Positions 17,354 through 26,088 of a stretch of DNA of 64,000 bases are shown here, piece after piece. A model generated the notes under the pieces. It searched no databases. It saw nothing but the letters and a program-made list of their open reading frames with translations, and had not been told where the DNA came from. Position numbers and translations under genes: made by a program. The stretch lies in NCBI RefSeq assembly GCF_013409785.1, contig NZ_JACCBV010000001.1, forward strand, positions 1,674,001 through 1,738,000, given 5' to 3'. Within the stretch, counting starts at the first letter, position 1; each line of letters starts with the position of its first letter. The stretch comes from Microbacterium immunditiarum (GTDB taxonomy: Bacteria; Actinomycetota; Actinomycetes; Actinomycetales; Microbacteriaceae).

Positions 17354-17371
17354 GGTGAACGGACGGTGAAC
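17354..17371 (-). promoter_or_regulatory. PHO box: two GTTCACC units at 11-nt spacing upstream of pstS
   Basis: On the minus strand GTTCACC occurs at 17371-17365 and again at 17360-17354, a period of 11 nt. This matches the direct-repeat consensus known for PhoP boxes of Streptomyces and the RegX3 sites of mycobacteria. It lies about 95 nt upstream of the pstS start. A TAACGA sequence about 14 nt further downstream could serve as -10. SenX3-RegX3, encoded in this window, is the natural candidate regulator. Confidence 0.7.
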
Positions 17372-17408
17372 GGGAGAGGGCCCGGAATCGGACGCGCGAG
17401 CGGGTGGG

Positions 17409-18347
17409 TCAGTCCTTGGGCACGTGAGTCTCGATCGTGACGATCCCCGATCCGGGGTTGTCGACCGAGAGGTGCACGACCGAGAACGCGGCCGGCTCGA
17501 GGGCCGACGCGCTGCCGAGGTACGAGCCGCGCAGGGTGCCCGTCGCAAGTGCGAGCTCGCTGAGGATGTCGGGGAGCACGGGGCCGTGGCTGCACAGCAC
17601 GGCGGGCTTGCGCGCCCGGACTCGCTGGCCCACGACCGCCCGCGCGTCGGACGTGCCCTTCTCCCACGCGTCCTGGCTGAGGAGCTTCGTCGTCTCGATC
17701 CGCCGGTCGAGCGCGCGCGCGAGCGGCTCGATCGTCTCGACGCACCGCACGGCGGGGCTCGAGACGATCTTGCGCACGCCGAACGCGCGAAGGGGGCCGA
17801 CGAGCGCCTTGGCCTGCTTGCGGCCGCGCGAGGTCAGGGGACGCTTGCGGTCCTTGCCCTTCCATTCGTCGCGCGAGACGGATCTCGCGTGGCGCAGCAC
17901 GACGAGCGGAAACGTGCCGAGCACCCCCTCCTCGACGATGCGGTTGAAGTGCTCGAGGATCTCGACGTCGACGGGGTAGCTCAGCCGCCCCATCGCCTTC
18001 CGCAGAGGGACCCACTCGAGCGCGGCGATCTCGCGGTTGGGCACGAACGCGGAGGCGCGGATCGCGGCATCCGTCGCCTCTGCCGCCCAGTAGTGCACGA
18101 TCTTCTGCCGCTTGTTGGGCATGTGGTAGCGCGAGACGCCCACGGGCACGCCGAGCACGACGCGGATGCCGGTCTCCTCGAAGATCTCGCGCGCGGCCGT
18201 CTCGGCGAGCGTCTCGCCGGGATCGACCTTGCCCTTGGGCAGCGTCACGTCGCGGTACCGCGTGCGGTGGATGAGGAGCACGAGCAGCTTGCCCTCCACC
18301 ACACGCCACACGACGCCGCCCGCGGCGTAGACGGCGAGGTCCGTCAT
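17409..18347 (-). CDS. mutT1: Nudix hydrolase fused to a histidine phosphatase domain (MutT1-like)
   Basis: The 312-residue protein has an N-terminal Nudix domain whose box spans 39-61 (G39, E45, R53, E54, E57, E58, G60), followed from about residue 148 by a SixA/phosphoglycerate-mutase-like domain starting LRHARS and containing CSHGPVLPD. This two-domain layout is that of mycobacterial MutT1, which acts on 8-oxo-(d)GTP and on diadenosine polyphosphates. As in mycobacteria it is adjacent to ppk, here with a 4-nt ATGA overlap. The exact substrate is not shown by sequence. Confidence 0.88.
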   Translation of the reverse strand: MTDLAVYAAGGVVWRVVEGKLLVLLIHRTRYRDVTLPKGKVDPGETLAETAAREIFEETGIRVVLGVPVGVSRYHMPNKRQKIVHYWAAEATDAAIRASAFVPNREIAALEWVPLRKAMGRLSYPVDVEILEHFNRIVEEGVLGTFPLVVLRHARSVSRDEWKGKDRKRPLTSRGRKQAKALVGPLRAFGVRKIVSSPAVRCVETIEPLARALDRRIETTKLLSQDAWEKGTSDARAVVGQRVRARKPAVLCSHGPVLPDILSELALATGTLRGSYLGSASALEPAAFSVVHLSVDNPGSGIVTIETHVPKD

Positions 18348-20515
18348 CGAACCGCCCGAGCGCGCCGGCGACGCTGCACGCTCATCATCGTGCGGTCCTG
18401 GAGGTCGATGAGCGGCTGGCCCGATTCATCCAGGTGGTGCCGGGTCCACTCGCCGTCCGGCCCGAGCCACCACGAACTCGTCTTGTCGGACATCGCGCGG
18501 TCGAAGAGCTCGGTGAGTGCCGCGATGTGCGCGGGCGCCACGACCCGCACGAGCGCCTCGACGCGGCGGTCGAGGTTGCGGTGCATCATGTCGGCGCTGC
18601 CAATGTACACCTGCGGGTCGCCCTGGTTGTGGAACGCGAAGATGCGCGAGTGCTCGAGGTACCGGCCGAGGATGCTGCGCACCGTGATGCTCTCGCTCAT
18701 GCCGGCCACGCCCGGCTTGAGCGAGCAGATGCCGCGCACCCACACCTCGACGGGGACACCGGCCTGGCTCGCGCGGTACAGCGCGTCGATGATCTGCTCG
18801 TCGACCATCGAGTTGACCTTGATGCGGATGCCGGACGGCTTGCCCGCGAGCGCGTGACGCCGTTCCTTCTCGATCAGCCTCAGCAGCCCCTTGCGCAGGT
18901 GGAGCGGCGCGACGAGCAGGCGCTTGAACTTCTTCTCGATCGCGTAGCCGCTCAGCTCGTTGAACAGGCGCGTGAGGTCTCGTCCGACCTCGGGGTCGAC
19001 CGTGAACAGGCCGAAGTCCTCGTAGATGCGGCTCGTCTTCGGGTTGTAGTTGCCCGTTCCGACGTGGCTGTAATGGCGGAGGACCCCCTCCTCCTCGCGG
19101 ATGACCAGCGCGAGCTTGCAGTGGGTCTTGAGGCCGACGAGGCCGTAGACGACGTGGACGCCGGCCTTCTCGAGCTTGCGCGCCCACACGATGTTGGCCG
19201 CCTCGTCGAAGCGGGCCTTGACCTCGACGAGCGCGAGTACCTGCTTGCCCGCCTCGGCCGCGTCGATGAGCGCCTGCACGATCGGGCTGTCGCCGGACGT
19301 GCGGTAGAGGGTCTGCTTGATCGCGAGCACGTGGGGGTCGCGCGCCGACTGCTCGAGGAAGGCCTGCACGCTCGTCGCGAACGACTCGTACGGGTGGTGC
19401 ACGAGCACGTCGCCCTTGCGGATCGCCGCGAAGATGTCGGCGCGCTGGTTGTTGTCGCCCGGCTGGAACGCCACGGGCGTCGTCGGCACGTGCGGGGTGT
19501 AGTGCAGGTCGGGACGGTCGATGCGGGCGAGGTCGAAGAGCCCGCGCAGGTCGAGCGGACCGGGGATGCGGTAGACCTCCTGCGCCGTGATGTCGAGCTC
19601 CTTCAGGAGCAGGTCGAGCGTCAGCTCGTCCATGTCGTCGCCGACCTCGAGCCGGATCGGCGGGCCGAAGCGGCGGCGCAGCAGCTCGGCCTCGAGCGCC
19701 TGGATGAGGTTCTCGGTCTCGTCCTCCTCGATCACGACGTCCTCGTTGCGGGTGAGGCGGAACGCGTGGTGGTCGAGGATCTCCATGCCCGGGAAGAGGT
19801 CGCCGAGGTGGTTCGAGATGAGCTCCTCGAGGCGCACGTAGCGCACGCCCGAATCGCCGTCTGAGACCTGTACGAAGCGGGGGAGCATCGGCGGCACCTT
19901 GAGGCGCGCGAACTCCTGACGGCCGGTGCGGGCATTGCGGATGCGGATCGCGAGGTTCAGCGAGAGTCCCGAGATGTACGGGAACGGATGCGCCGGGTCG
20001 ACCGCGAGCGGCATGAGCACCGGGAACACCTGCGCGTGGAAGTAGTCGCTCAGGCGGTCGCGATCCTCATCGTCGAGCTCGTCCCATCCGACGATCGAGA
20101 TGCCTTCGTCGACGAGGGCCGGCTTGACCTGGTTGAGCCACACGTCCGCGTGGCGCAGCTGCAGGCGGTGCGCCTCGGCCGAGATGTCGGCGAGCACCTC
20201 CTGCGGCGAGCGGCCGACGTTCGTGGGGATCGCGAGGCCGGTCACGATGCGGCGCTTGAGGCCCGCGACCCGAACCATGAAGAACTCGTCGAGGTTGCTC
20301 GCGAAGATCGCGAGGAAGTTGGCGCGTTCGAGCAGCGGTACGAACGGGTCTTCGGCCAGTTCGAGAACGCGCTGGTTGAACGCCAGCCAGCTCAGCTCCC
20401 GATCGAGGTAGCGGTTGTCGGGCAGCTGTGAGTCGAACGCCTCGTCGAGGTCGAAGTCGTCGTCGTCCGCGTCGCCGAGTCCGGCGTCGAGCACGTCCTG
20501 TTCGATCATCAACAC
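18344..20515 (-). CDS. ppk: Polyphosphate kinase 1
   Basis: A 723-residue RNA-degradosome-type PPK1, which makes polyphosphate from ATP. Family marks include [14 protein letters not shown] near the N-terminus, [15 protein letters not shown], and the segment [16 protein letters not shown], whose His (about 484) is the expected phosphorylated residue. The second conserved His is in LEHSRIFAF. The start is either GTG 20515 or ATG 20509; no clear ribosome site decides. It is placed with pst, phoU and senX3-regX3, so it is a likely part of phosphate homeostasis. Confidence 0.95.
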   Translation of the reverse strand: MLMIEQDVLDAGLGDADDDDFDLDEAFDSQLPDNRYLDRELSWLAFNQRVLELAEDPFVPLLERANFLAIFASNLDEFFMVRVAGLKRRIVTGLAIPTNVGRSPQEVLADISAEAHRLQLRHADVWLNQVKPALVDEGISIVGWDELDDEDRDRLSDYFHAQVFPVLMPLAVDPAHPFPYISGLSLNLAIRIRNARTGRQEFARLKVPPMLPRFVQVSDGDSGVRYVRLEELISNHLGDLFPGMEILDHHAFRLTRNEDVVIEEDETENLIQALEAELLRRRFGPPIRLEVGDDMDELTLDLLLKELDITAQEVYRIPGPLDLRGLFDLARIDRPDLHYTPHVPTTPVAFQPGDNNQRADIFAAIRKGDVLVHHPYESFATSVQAFLEQSARDPHVLAIKQTLYRTSGDSPIVQALIDAAEAGKQVLALVEVKARFDEAANIVWARKLEKAGVHVVYGLVGLKTHCKLALVIREEEGVLRHYSHVGTGNYNPKTSRIYEDFGLFTVDPEVGRDLTRLFNELSGYAIEKKFKRLLVAPLHLRKGLLRLIEKERRHALAGKPSGIRIKVNSMVDEQIIDALYRASQAGVPVEVWVRGICSLKPGVAGMSESITVRSILGRYLEHSRIFAFHNQGDPQVYIGSADMMHRNLDRRVEALVRVVAPAHIAALTELFDRAMSDKTSSWWLGPDGEWTRHHLDESGQPLIDLQDRTMMSVQRRRRARAVR

Positions 20516-20551
20516 ATCATTGCAAACGCGGGTGACGTGCGGGGGATCGGC

Positions 20552-21265
20552 TCACGCCTCGCTGCGGGTGTCGCTGCGCGTGCGCGGGGCGGGGATCTGG
20601 TCGTCCTCGTACACGTTGAATCGGTAGCCGACGTTGCGGACCGTGCCGATGAGCTGCTCGAGGTCGCCGAGCTTCGCCCGCAGCCGCCGCACGTGCACGT
20701 CGACCGTGCGCGTGCCGCCGAAGTAGTCGTAGCCCCACACCTCGCTCAGGAGCTGCTCGCGAGTGAACACGCGGGACGGATGCGTCGCGAAGAAGTGCAG
20801 GAGCTGGAACTCCTTGTACGTGAGGTCGAGCGGCTTGCCGTGCACCTTCGCCGAGTACGAGGACTCGTCGATCGTGATGCCGGAGGTCTGGATGCGGGTC
20901 GACCCCTGGTCGGCGGCCGTCTGCCGCCCGATCGCCAGCCGGATGCGCGCGTCGACCTCGGCGGGGCCCGCCGTCACGAGGATGACGTCGTCGACACCCC
21001 AGTCCGTCGAGACCGCCGTGAGGCCGCCCTCGGTCACGACCAGGATCAGCGGGGCGTCGAGGCCCGTCGTGTTCAGGATCTTGCACAGCGACTTCGCTCC
21101 GACGAGGTCGACGCGGGCGTCGACGAAGATCACGTCGGCGCTCGGAGCGTTCACGAGCTGAGCGGGCTCGGCTGCGATGAGGCGCATACGATGGCTCAGC
21201 AGTTCGAGCGAAGGCAGGACAGGGCCGCCTCCGTGGGTGGAGCTCAGAACGAGAAGCTGTGCCAA
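20552..21265 (-). CDS. glnR: GlnR-type atypical response regulator (nitrogen control)
   Basis: A 237-residue OmpR/PhoB-type regulator. The receiver domain (1-115) keeps the Asp in [11 protein letters not shown] (D49) but lacks the acidic pair normally at the first strand (LLVLSST instead of VDDE), as in GlnR proteins that work without a cognate kinase. The winged helix (about 130-220) has [33 protein letters not shown] and [10 protein letters not shown], close to Streptomyces GlnR as I remember it. The TTG start lies 6 nt after GGGAGGG. Its setting beside pabC, nitrobindin-like, YgfZ and pst supports orthology with the mycobacterial gene. Possible targets include nitrate genes such as narGHJIK. 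Confidence 0.82.
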   Translation of the reverse strand: MAQLLVLSSTHGGGPVLPSLELLSHRMRLIAAEPAQLVNAPSADVIFVDARVDLVGAKSLCKILNTTGLDAPLILVVTEGGLTAVSTDWGVDDVILVTAGPAEVDARIRLAIGRQTAADQGSTRIQTSGITIDESSYSAKVHGKPLDLTYKEFQLLHFFATHPSRVFTREQLLSEVWGYDYFGGTRTVDVHVRRLRAKLGDLEQLIGTVRNVGYRFNVYEDDQIPAPRTRSDTRSEA

Positions 21266-21388
21266 GGGGGGCCCTCCCGGCGACGGGCGCGCCGTGCCCC
21301 CAAGTGTAAAGGCACGCGCGACGCCGGTGCGTGGGGCGTCTTGCGGCGCATGATGACGCGGGGCGGGAGACTGCGCGAGAATGGAGGG

Positions 21389-21679
21389 GTGGCCGTGCCG
21401 GAACTCGTCCCCCGCCGCACGATCGGCGGCATCATCGCCGTCTGGATCGTGGCGGCCCTCGTGGGCATCGCGATCGCCGTCTTCGTCCCGCTCGGGTGGC
21501 GCGCGCAGTGGCTCGCGGTCGGGCTCGCCGCATGCCTCATCGTCTCGTTCGTCGTCCAGCTCTCGTACGGCCGCTCCCAGGGCTTCACGCAGCGGGTCGG
21601 CGCGAGCGTCCTCGGAGCGTTCGTCGTGCTCGGCATCCTGAGCCTCGGATTCGGGCTCGCGTCGCTGTTCTCGGTCTGA
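21389..21679 (+). CDS. Small membrane protein, about three helices
   Basis: A 96-residue protein beginning [14 protein letters not shown] with three hydrophobic segments (about 13-33, 40-58 and 70-90) and no domain I recognise. The GTG start is chosen because a -10-like GAGAAT (21377-21382) ends 6 nt before it; the intervening GGAGGG is too close for normal ribosome binding. It is divergent from glnR and followed 43 nt later by another tiny membrane gene. Function unknown. Confidence 0.7.
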   Translation: MAVPELVPRRTIGGIIAVWIVAALVGIAIAVFVPLGWRAQWLAVGLAACLIVSFVVQLSYGRSQGFTQRVGASVLGAFVVLGILSLGFGLASLFSV

Positions 21680-21710
21680 CCGTGCGGCGGCCGGCGTCAT
21701 CGCCCGGGGG

Positions 21711-21716
21711 TAGAGT
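21711..21716 (+). promoter_or_regulatory. -10-like hexamer TAGAGT, 6 nt before a 37-codon gene
   Basis: TAGAGT is followed by GGGGCC and the ATG at 21723, the same 6-nt spacing seen at many starts in this window. Leaderless transcription is inferred. Confidence 0.45.
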
Positions 21717-21722
21717 GGGGCC

Positions 21723-21836
21723 ATGGACCTCGTCGCGCTCGAACTCTTCTTCGTGGGCCTTCTCGCGCTTGCCTCGCTGGCCATCGTCTTCGTCTCGGGC
21801 GTCGTGGTCTGGAACCTCTACCGCGGCCAGCGCTGA
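21723..21836 (+). CDS. 37-residue single-pass membrane peptide
   Basis: A very short gene encoding [10 protein letters not shown], then a hydrophobic helix of about 22 residues and the basic end WNLYRGQR. Support comes from the -10-like hexamer 6 nt before the ATG, the well-formed transmembrane segment followed by positive charge, and tight placement 11 nt before the next gene in the same direction. No function can be given. It could be a membrane microprotein modulating a neighbour, or a chance reading frame. Confidence 0.55.
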   Translation: MDLVALELFFVGLLALASLAIVFVSGVVVWNLYRGQR

Positions 21837-21847
21837 CGGGCGGCGTC

Positions 21848-22456
21848 GTGATCGACCTGCCGACCGACCTTCCCGCGGACCTCGTCCCGTTCGCGTGGCT
21901 GATCGGGGTGTGGGAGGGCACGGGCGTCATCGACTACGAGGCATCCGGTCATCGGTTCTCCGGTGAGTTCGCACACCGCGTGAGCTTCAGCCACGACGGC
22001 GGCGACTACCTCAACTACTCGGCCACGGCATGGCTGCTGGGTGACGATCCGGATGCTCCGCGCGAGCCGCTCGTCGCCGAGATGGGCTTCTGGCGGCTGT
22101 CGCGCCAGTCCACCGACGCCGACCCCGGTCCCGGGCTGCTCCCGGCGATCGAAGGGCCCTCGACGCGCACCGCCGACGACGTCGAGGCGCTTCGCAACGC
22201 GGGGGGCGGTTTCGACATCGAGGTCTCGCTCGTGCACGCCGACGGCGTGAGCGAGCTGTATCTCGGCCAGATCCGCGGTCCGCGCATCGACATCGCGACG
22301 GATGCCGTTGTGCGCACCGCCGGCGCGAAGAACTACGCCGCCGCGACGCGCATGTACGGACTCGTCGAGAACCACCTGCTGTGGGCGTGGGACATCGCCG
22401 CGCTCGGCACCGAGCTGTCCTCGCACGCGTCGGCGCGCCTGGCCCGGGCGGACTGA
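21848..22456 (+). CDS. Nitrobindin-like (FABP / THAP4-type) heme-binding protein
   Basis: A 202-residue beta-barrel protein of the nitrobindin/FABP-like family. The signature GVWEGTG is at about 20-26, and FWRLSR and a late His in SSHASARLAR (near the C-terminus) match family positions; the late His is the expected proximal heme ligand in nitrobindins. Family members bind ferric heme and react with nitric oxide or peroxynitrite. The stop overlaps the ygfZ start by 1 nt (TGATG). A mycobacterial relative sits beside pabC and ygfZ too. A role in NO handling next to a nitrate respirer is an inference. Confidence 0.78.
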   Translation: MIDLPTDLPADLVPFAWLIGVWEGTGVIDYEASGHRFSGEFAHRVSFSHDGGDYLNYSATAWLLGDDPDAPREPLVAEMGFWRLSRQSTDADPGPGLLPAIEGPSTRTADDVEALRNAGGGFDIEVSLVHADGVSELYLGQIRGPRIDIATDAVVRTAGAKNYAAATRMYGLVENHLLWAWDIAALGTELSSHASARLARAD

Positions 22457-23559
22457 TGACCAGCCCGTTCGCCTACGTCCCCGGCGCCGTCGTAGAAGAC
22501 GGCGTGGTGCTGCACGTCGGCAACCCGCTCGCCGAGCAGCGCGCGCTCGCCGGGGGGAAGGCGATCGTGCCGCTCGGCGATCGCCGCGTGCTCGCGGTGA
22601 CGGGCGAGGACCGCCTGTCGTGGCTCGACTCCCTCACGTCGCAGGCGCTCAAGGAGCTCGGTCCCGGTGTGAGCGCGGAGCTGCTGGTGCTCGATCCGCA
22701 GGGACACGTCGAGCACGAGGCATCCGTCATCGACGACGGCGAGACGACGTGGCTCATCGCCGACGCGGTCGACGCGGAGGGACTGCTCGAGTGGCTCCGC
22801 AGGATGCGGTTTCGCCTCCGGGTCGACCCTCGCGACGCGGGCGACGAGTACGCCGTCGTGGGTGGCGCGCCCGAGGCGTTCGCACCGGTGCGCCCCGCGG
22901 CCCCCGCGGGGGTCGAGCTCGTGTGGCGCGACCCGTGGCCGAACGTGACGGTGGGCGGATGGGCCTATTCGCCCGTCGACCCGCACCCCGGCGCAGAGCG
23001 ACGCTGGGCCGAGGCGATCGTCACACGCGACGAGGAGAAGCGCCTCGCGCGGGCGGCAGCCGACGGCGAGCTGACCCTCGCCGGCGCCGTCGCGGCCGAG
23101 GCGCTGCGCGTCGCAGCGTGGCGGCCGCGCCGCTCTCGCGAGGTCGACGAGCGCACGCTGCCGCACGAGGTCGACTGGATCCGCACAGCGGTGCACCTCG
23201 ACAAGGGCTGCTATCGGGGGCAGGAGACCGTCGCGAAGGTGCACAATCTCGGGCATCCGCCGCGGCGGCTCATCGCCCTCCACCTCGACGGGAGCGACAG
23301 CGTGCTTCCGTCTCCCGGAGCCGAGGTCCGCGCGGGCGACGTCGTGGTCGGCTCCATCACGTCGGCCGCGCTCCACTACGAGGACGGTCCGATCGCGCTC
23401 GCGCTCGTGCGGCGCACGACGCCCGTCGACGCCGAGCTGACGATCGACACCGAGGCGGGTCCGGTGGCCGCGGCGCAGCAGGTCATCGTGCCGCCCGAGG
23501 CGGGGGCGACGGCATCCGTTCCCCGCATCCCGCGGCTCTCGCGGCGCGCACGCGCCTGA
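22456..23559 (+). CDS. ygfZ: Folate-dependent Fe-S cluster assembly protein YgfZ
   Basis: The 367-residue protein belongs to the YgfZ/GcvT-like family, tetrahydrofolate-binding proteins that help repair or assemble certain Fe-S enzymes. The diagnostic motif KGCYRGQE is present (about 251-258), with its conserved Cys. The N-terminal GDRRVLAVTGEDRLSWLDSLTSQ block is typical. It overlaps the nitrobindin-like gene by 1 nt and is probably co-transcribed with it. The last 40 residues are an Ala/Val/Arg-rich tail. Confidence 0.9.
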   Translation: MTSPFAYVPGAVVEDGVVLHVGNPLAEQRALAGGKAIVPLGDRRVLAVTGEDRLSWLDSLTSQALKELGPGVSAELLVLDPQGHVEHEASVIDDGETTWLIADAVDAEGLLEWLRRMRFRLRVDPRDAGDEYAVVGGAPEAFAPVRPAAPAGVELVWRDPWPNVTVGGWAYSPVDPHPGAERRWAEAIVTRDEEKRLARAAADGELTLAGAVAAEALRVAAWRPRRSREVDERTLPHEVDWIRTAVHLDKGCYRGQETVAKVHNLGHPPRRLIALHLDGSDSVLPSPGAEVRAGDVVVGSITSAALHYEDGPIALALVRRTTPVDAELTIDTEAGPVAAAQQVIVPPEAGATASVPRIPRLSRRARA

Positions 23560-23574
23560 TCCAGACCGTCGACG

Positions 23575-24423
23575 TCACCGCGGCGCGACCGCGGCCCACG
23601 GCACGGTGAGCTCGCCCAGGCGCCACCGCGACCGCGCCACGAGCGGCCACCCCCGTTCGACGAGCGCCCCGAGGGTGGCCTGCCACCGGTGCACCGAGCC
23701 GAACGGAGACAGCGCGGCCGCGCGCTCCCACTCGCGGTCGAGGCCGGTGAGCAGCTCGTGGACCCTCTCGCCGCGGACATTGCGGTGGATGAGGGCCTTC
23801 GGGAGCCGCTCCGCGGCGATCGACGGATGCCACGCCTCCGCGCCCGCCGCGCTCACGCCGCCGCTCGACGGCAGGCGCAGCGAGATGCTGAGGCTGCGCG
23901 GCGCGGCGTCGGCTCCGATCGCGACCCACGTGACGATCCGGCCGAGCTCGTCGCACGTGCCCTCGGCGAGCAGTCCGTCCGGTGCGAGCCGGCCCGCCAT
24001 GCGGCCCCACGCGTCGGCGACCTCCGACTCGTCGTACTGCCGCAGCACGTTCATCGCGCGGATGACGGCTGGGCGGCGCCCGTGCGGAGCCGGGACCTCG
24101 AACCCGCCCAGCGCGAACGACACGCGCGCGTCGCGCGCGAAGGACGTGCGGCCGGCGCGCACCTCGGCGAGCTGGCGGCGCGCGCGCTCGACGCGCGCCG
24201 GATCGATCTCCAGGCCCAGGACCTCGACGTCGGGCCGCGTGCGGGCCAGCCGCGCGTGCAGCTCAAGCGCCGTGACCCCGCTCGCCCCGAAGCCGAGGTC
24301 GACGACGAGCGGATCGGCGGCCCGTCGCAGCGCCGCGTGACGCGCGATCCACCGATCGACGCGGCGGAGCCGGTTGGTGCCCGTCGTGCCGCGAGTCACC
24401 TGCCCGACGGGTGAGGAGGCCAT
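23575..24423 (-). CDS. Class I SAM-dependent methyltransferase-like protein
   Basis: A 282-residue protein with Rossmann motif [17 protein letters not shown] (about residues 48-62) and the acidic turn [15 protein letters not shown], as expected for S-adenosylmethionine binding. The substrate is unknown; [12 protein letters not shown] does not match a specific family I know. The ATG at 24423 is preferred over one 27 nt upstream because GATGAT ends 6 nt before it, matching the leaderless pattern; the longer form adds MPRLGDDGR. It is convergent with ygfZ and divergent from gpmA. Confidence 0.75.
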   Translation of the reverse strand: MASSPVGQVTRGTTGTNRLRRVDRWIARHAALRRAADPLVVDLGFGASGVTALELHARLARTRPDVEVLGLEIDPARVERARRQLAEVRAGRTSFARDARVSFALGGFEVPAPHGRRPAVIRAMNVLRQYDESEVADAWGRMAGRLAPDGLLAEGTCDELGRIVTWVAIGADAAPRSLSISLRLPSSGGVSAAGAEAWHPSIAAERLPKALIHRNVRGERVHELLTGLDREWERAAALSPFGSVHRWQATLGALVERGWPLVARSRWRLGELTVPWAAVAPR

Positions 24424-24461
24424 GCGTCCATCATCGCCCAGGCGCGGCATCCGGCCCTCGA

Positions 24462-24467
24462 TATCAT
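24462..24467 (+). promoter_or_regulatory. -10-like hexamer TATCAT, 6 nt before the gpmA ATG
   Basis: TATCAT, close to the -10 consensus, is followed by GGGCGG and then ATG 24474. There is no Shine-Dalgarno at normal distance, so leaderless transcription is likely. Confidence 0.5.
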
Positions 24468-24473
24468 GGGCGG

Positions 24474-25223
24474 ATGACCGAGCCCTACACGCTGATCCTG
24501 CTCCGCCACGGCCAGAGCACGTGGAACAAGTCCAACCAGTTCACCGGGTGGGTCGACGTGCGTCTCACTGAGCTGGGCGCCGCCGAGGCACAGCGCGGCG
24601 GTGAGCTGCTCGCCGAGACGGGACTCCTGCCCGATGTGCTGCACACGTCGGTGCTCACGCGAGCGATCCAGACCGCGAACATCGCGCTCGAGGCCGCTGA
24701 TCGGCTGTGGATCCCCGTCAAGCGGTCGTGGCGGCTCAACGAGCGCCACTACGGGGCGCTCCAGGGCAAGAACAAGGCCGAGACGCTCGAGGAGTTCGGC
24801 GAGGAGCAGTTCATGCTGTGGCGCCGCTCGTTCGACGTGCCGCCGCCGCCGCTGGCCGACGACGACGAGTACAGCCAGGTGGGCGACCCGCGCTACGCCG
24901 ACATCGACGGCGACGTGCCCCGCACCGAGTCGCTCAAGCTCGTGATCGACCGCATGATGCCGTACTGGTTCGACGAGATCGTGCCCGACCTCAAGGCCGG
25001 AAAGACGGTGCTCGTGACGGCGCACGGCAACTCGCTGCGCGGGCTCGTCAAGCACCTCGACGGCATCAGCGACGCCGACATCGCCGAGCTCAACATCCCG
25101 ACGGGCATCCCGCTCGTGTACCGCATCGGCGAGGATCTCATGCCGGTCGGCCCGGGCGAGTACCTCGACCCCGAGGCGGCCGCGGCCGGCGCCGCCGCGG
25201 TCGCGAGCCAGGGCAAGAAGTAG
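24474..25223 (+). CDS. gpmA: 2,3-bisphosphoglycerate-dependent phosphoglycerate mutase
   Basis: A 249-residue cytoplasmic glycolytic enzyme interconverting 3- and 2-phosphoglycerate. The RHG motif [10 protein letters not shown] (His12 is the phospho-His), [12 protein letters not shown] and [10 protein letters not shown] are all present, matching Gpm1. The gpm-phoU-senX3-regX3 order resembles that of mycobacteria. It is convergent with phoU. Confidence 0.96.
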   Translation: MTEPYTLILLRHGQSTWNKSNQFTGWVDVRLTELGAAEAQRGGELLAETGLLPDVLHTSVLTRAIQTANIALEAADRLWIPVKRSWRLNERHYGALQGKNKAETLEEFGEEQFMLWRRSFDVPPPPLADDDEYSQVGDPRYADIDGDVPRTESLKLVIDRMMPYWFDEIVPDLKAGKTVLVTAHGNSLRGLVKHLDGISDADIAELNIPTGIPLVYRIGEDLMPVGPGEYLDPEAAAAGAAAVASQGKK

Positions 25224-25233
25224 CCGGGCGCGA

Positions 25234-25920
25234 TCAGCCGGGCTGGTCCGCCAGGGGCAGCTCGATCGTGTCGGTGTGCACCATCCAGTCCCCGGTCGAC
25301 AGGTAGAGGACCTTCTTCGCGACCGACACCGCGTGGTCGGCGAAACGCTCGTGATAGCGGCTCGCGAGGGTCGCGTCGACCGTCGCGGACGGGTCGCCCT
25401 GCCAGCTGTCGCTGAGCACCTTCTCGAACACGCTGACGTGCAGGTCGTCGAGCTTGTCGTCGAAGTTGCGGATCTCCTCGACGAGCGTGAGGTCCTCGGT
25501 GCGCAGCAGCTCGGTGAGCCGTCGCGCCACCTCGGTGTCGAGCTTGCCCATCTTGGTGAACGTCGATTTGAGCCCCTTGGGGATCGCCCGCTCGGGGAAG
25601 CGCATGCGCGTGAGCTGCGCGATGTGCTCGGCGATGTCGCCCATGCGCTCGAGAGACGCACTCATGCGGAGTGCGCTCACGACGATGCGCAGGTCGCGCG
25701 CGACGGGCTGCTGGCGCGCGAGGATCTCGATCGCGAGCTCGTCGAGGGCGGTCGCCTTGTCGTCGATGACGGCGTCCTCCTCGATGACCTCCTCGGCGAG
25801 CGCGACATCGCTCGCCTCGAAGGCCCGTGTCGCCTTGTCGATCGCGACGGTCACGAGCCCCGCGATCTCGACGAGGCGGTTCTGGACGTCCTCGAGCGAC
25901 TGATGGAAGACTTCGCGCAT
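25234..25920 (-). CDS. phoU: Phosphate signalling regulator PhoU
   Basis: A 228-residue two-lobed helical protein. Each lobe has a PhoU E/DxxxD-type helix, visible in RMGDIAEHIAQLTR (about 88-101) and in RYHERFADHAVSVAKK (about 185-200). PhoU links Pst transport to the histidine kinase so that RegX3/PhoB stays off when phosphate is plentiful. The ATG at 25920 follows AAAGG by 8 nt. It is divergent from senX3. Confidence 0.95.
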   Translation of the reverse strand: MREVFHQSLEDVQNRLVEIAGLVTVAIDKATRAFEASDVALAEEVIEEDAVIDDKATALDELAIEILARQQPVARDLRIVVSALRMSASLERMGDIAEHIAQLTRMRFPERAIPKGLKSTFTKMGKLDTEVARRLTELLRTEDLTLVEEIRNFDDKLDDLHVSVFEKVLSDSWQGDPSATVDATLASRYHERFADHAVSVAKKVLYLSTGDWMVHTDTIELPLADQPG

Positions 25921-26075
25921 CGCAGCACCTTTCGAGGGACATGGCGGCATGGGCCGATCCGCGGCCTCGGCGATTGTCGCCGCCGAAGGTTAACGGCCGG
26001 TGCCGGAAGAGTGAATAGTAGCCTCTCGCCCCGCGTGCGGTGCGGGCTCACGCGATGTGCTCCTTCCTGGCGGCC

Positions 26076-26081
26076 TACGCT
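26076..26081 (+). promoter_or_regulatory. -10-like hexamer TACGCT, 7 nt before the senX3 ATG
   Basis: TACGCT ends 7 nt before ATG 26089, with TGAAGCC between and no strong ribosome site. Leaderless transcription inferred. I saw no clean PHO box in the 168-nt phoU-senX3 gap. Confidence 0.45.
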
Positions 26082-26088
26082 TGAAGCC

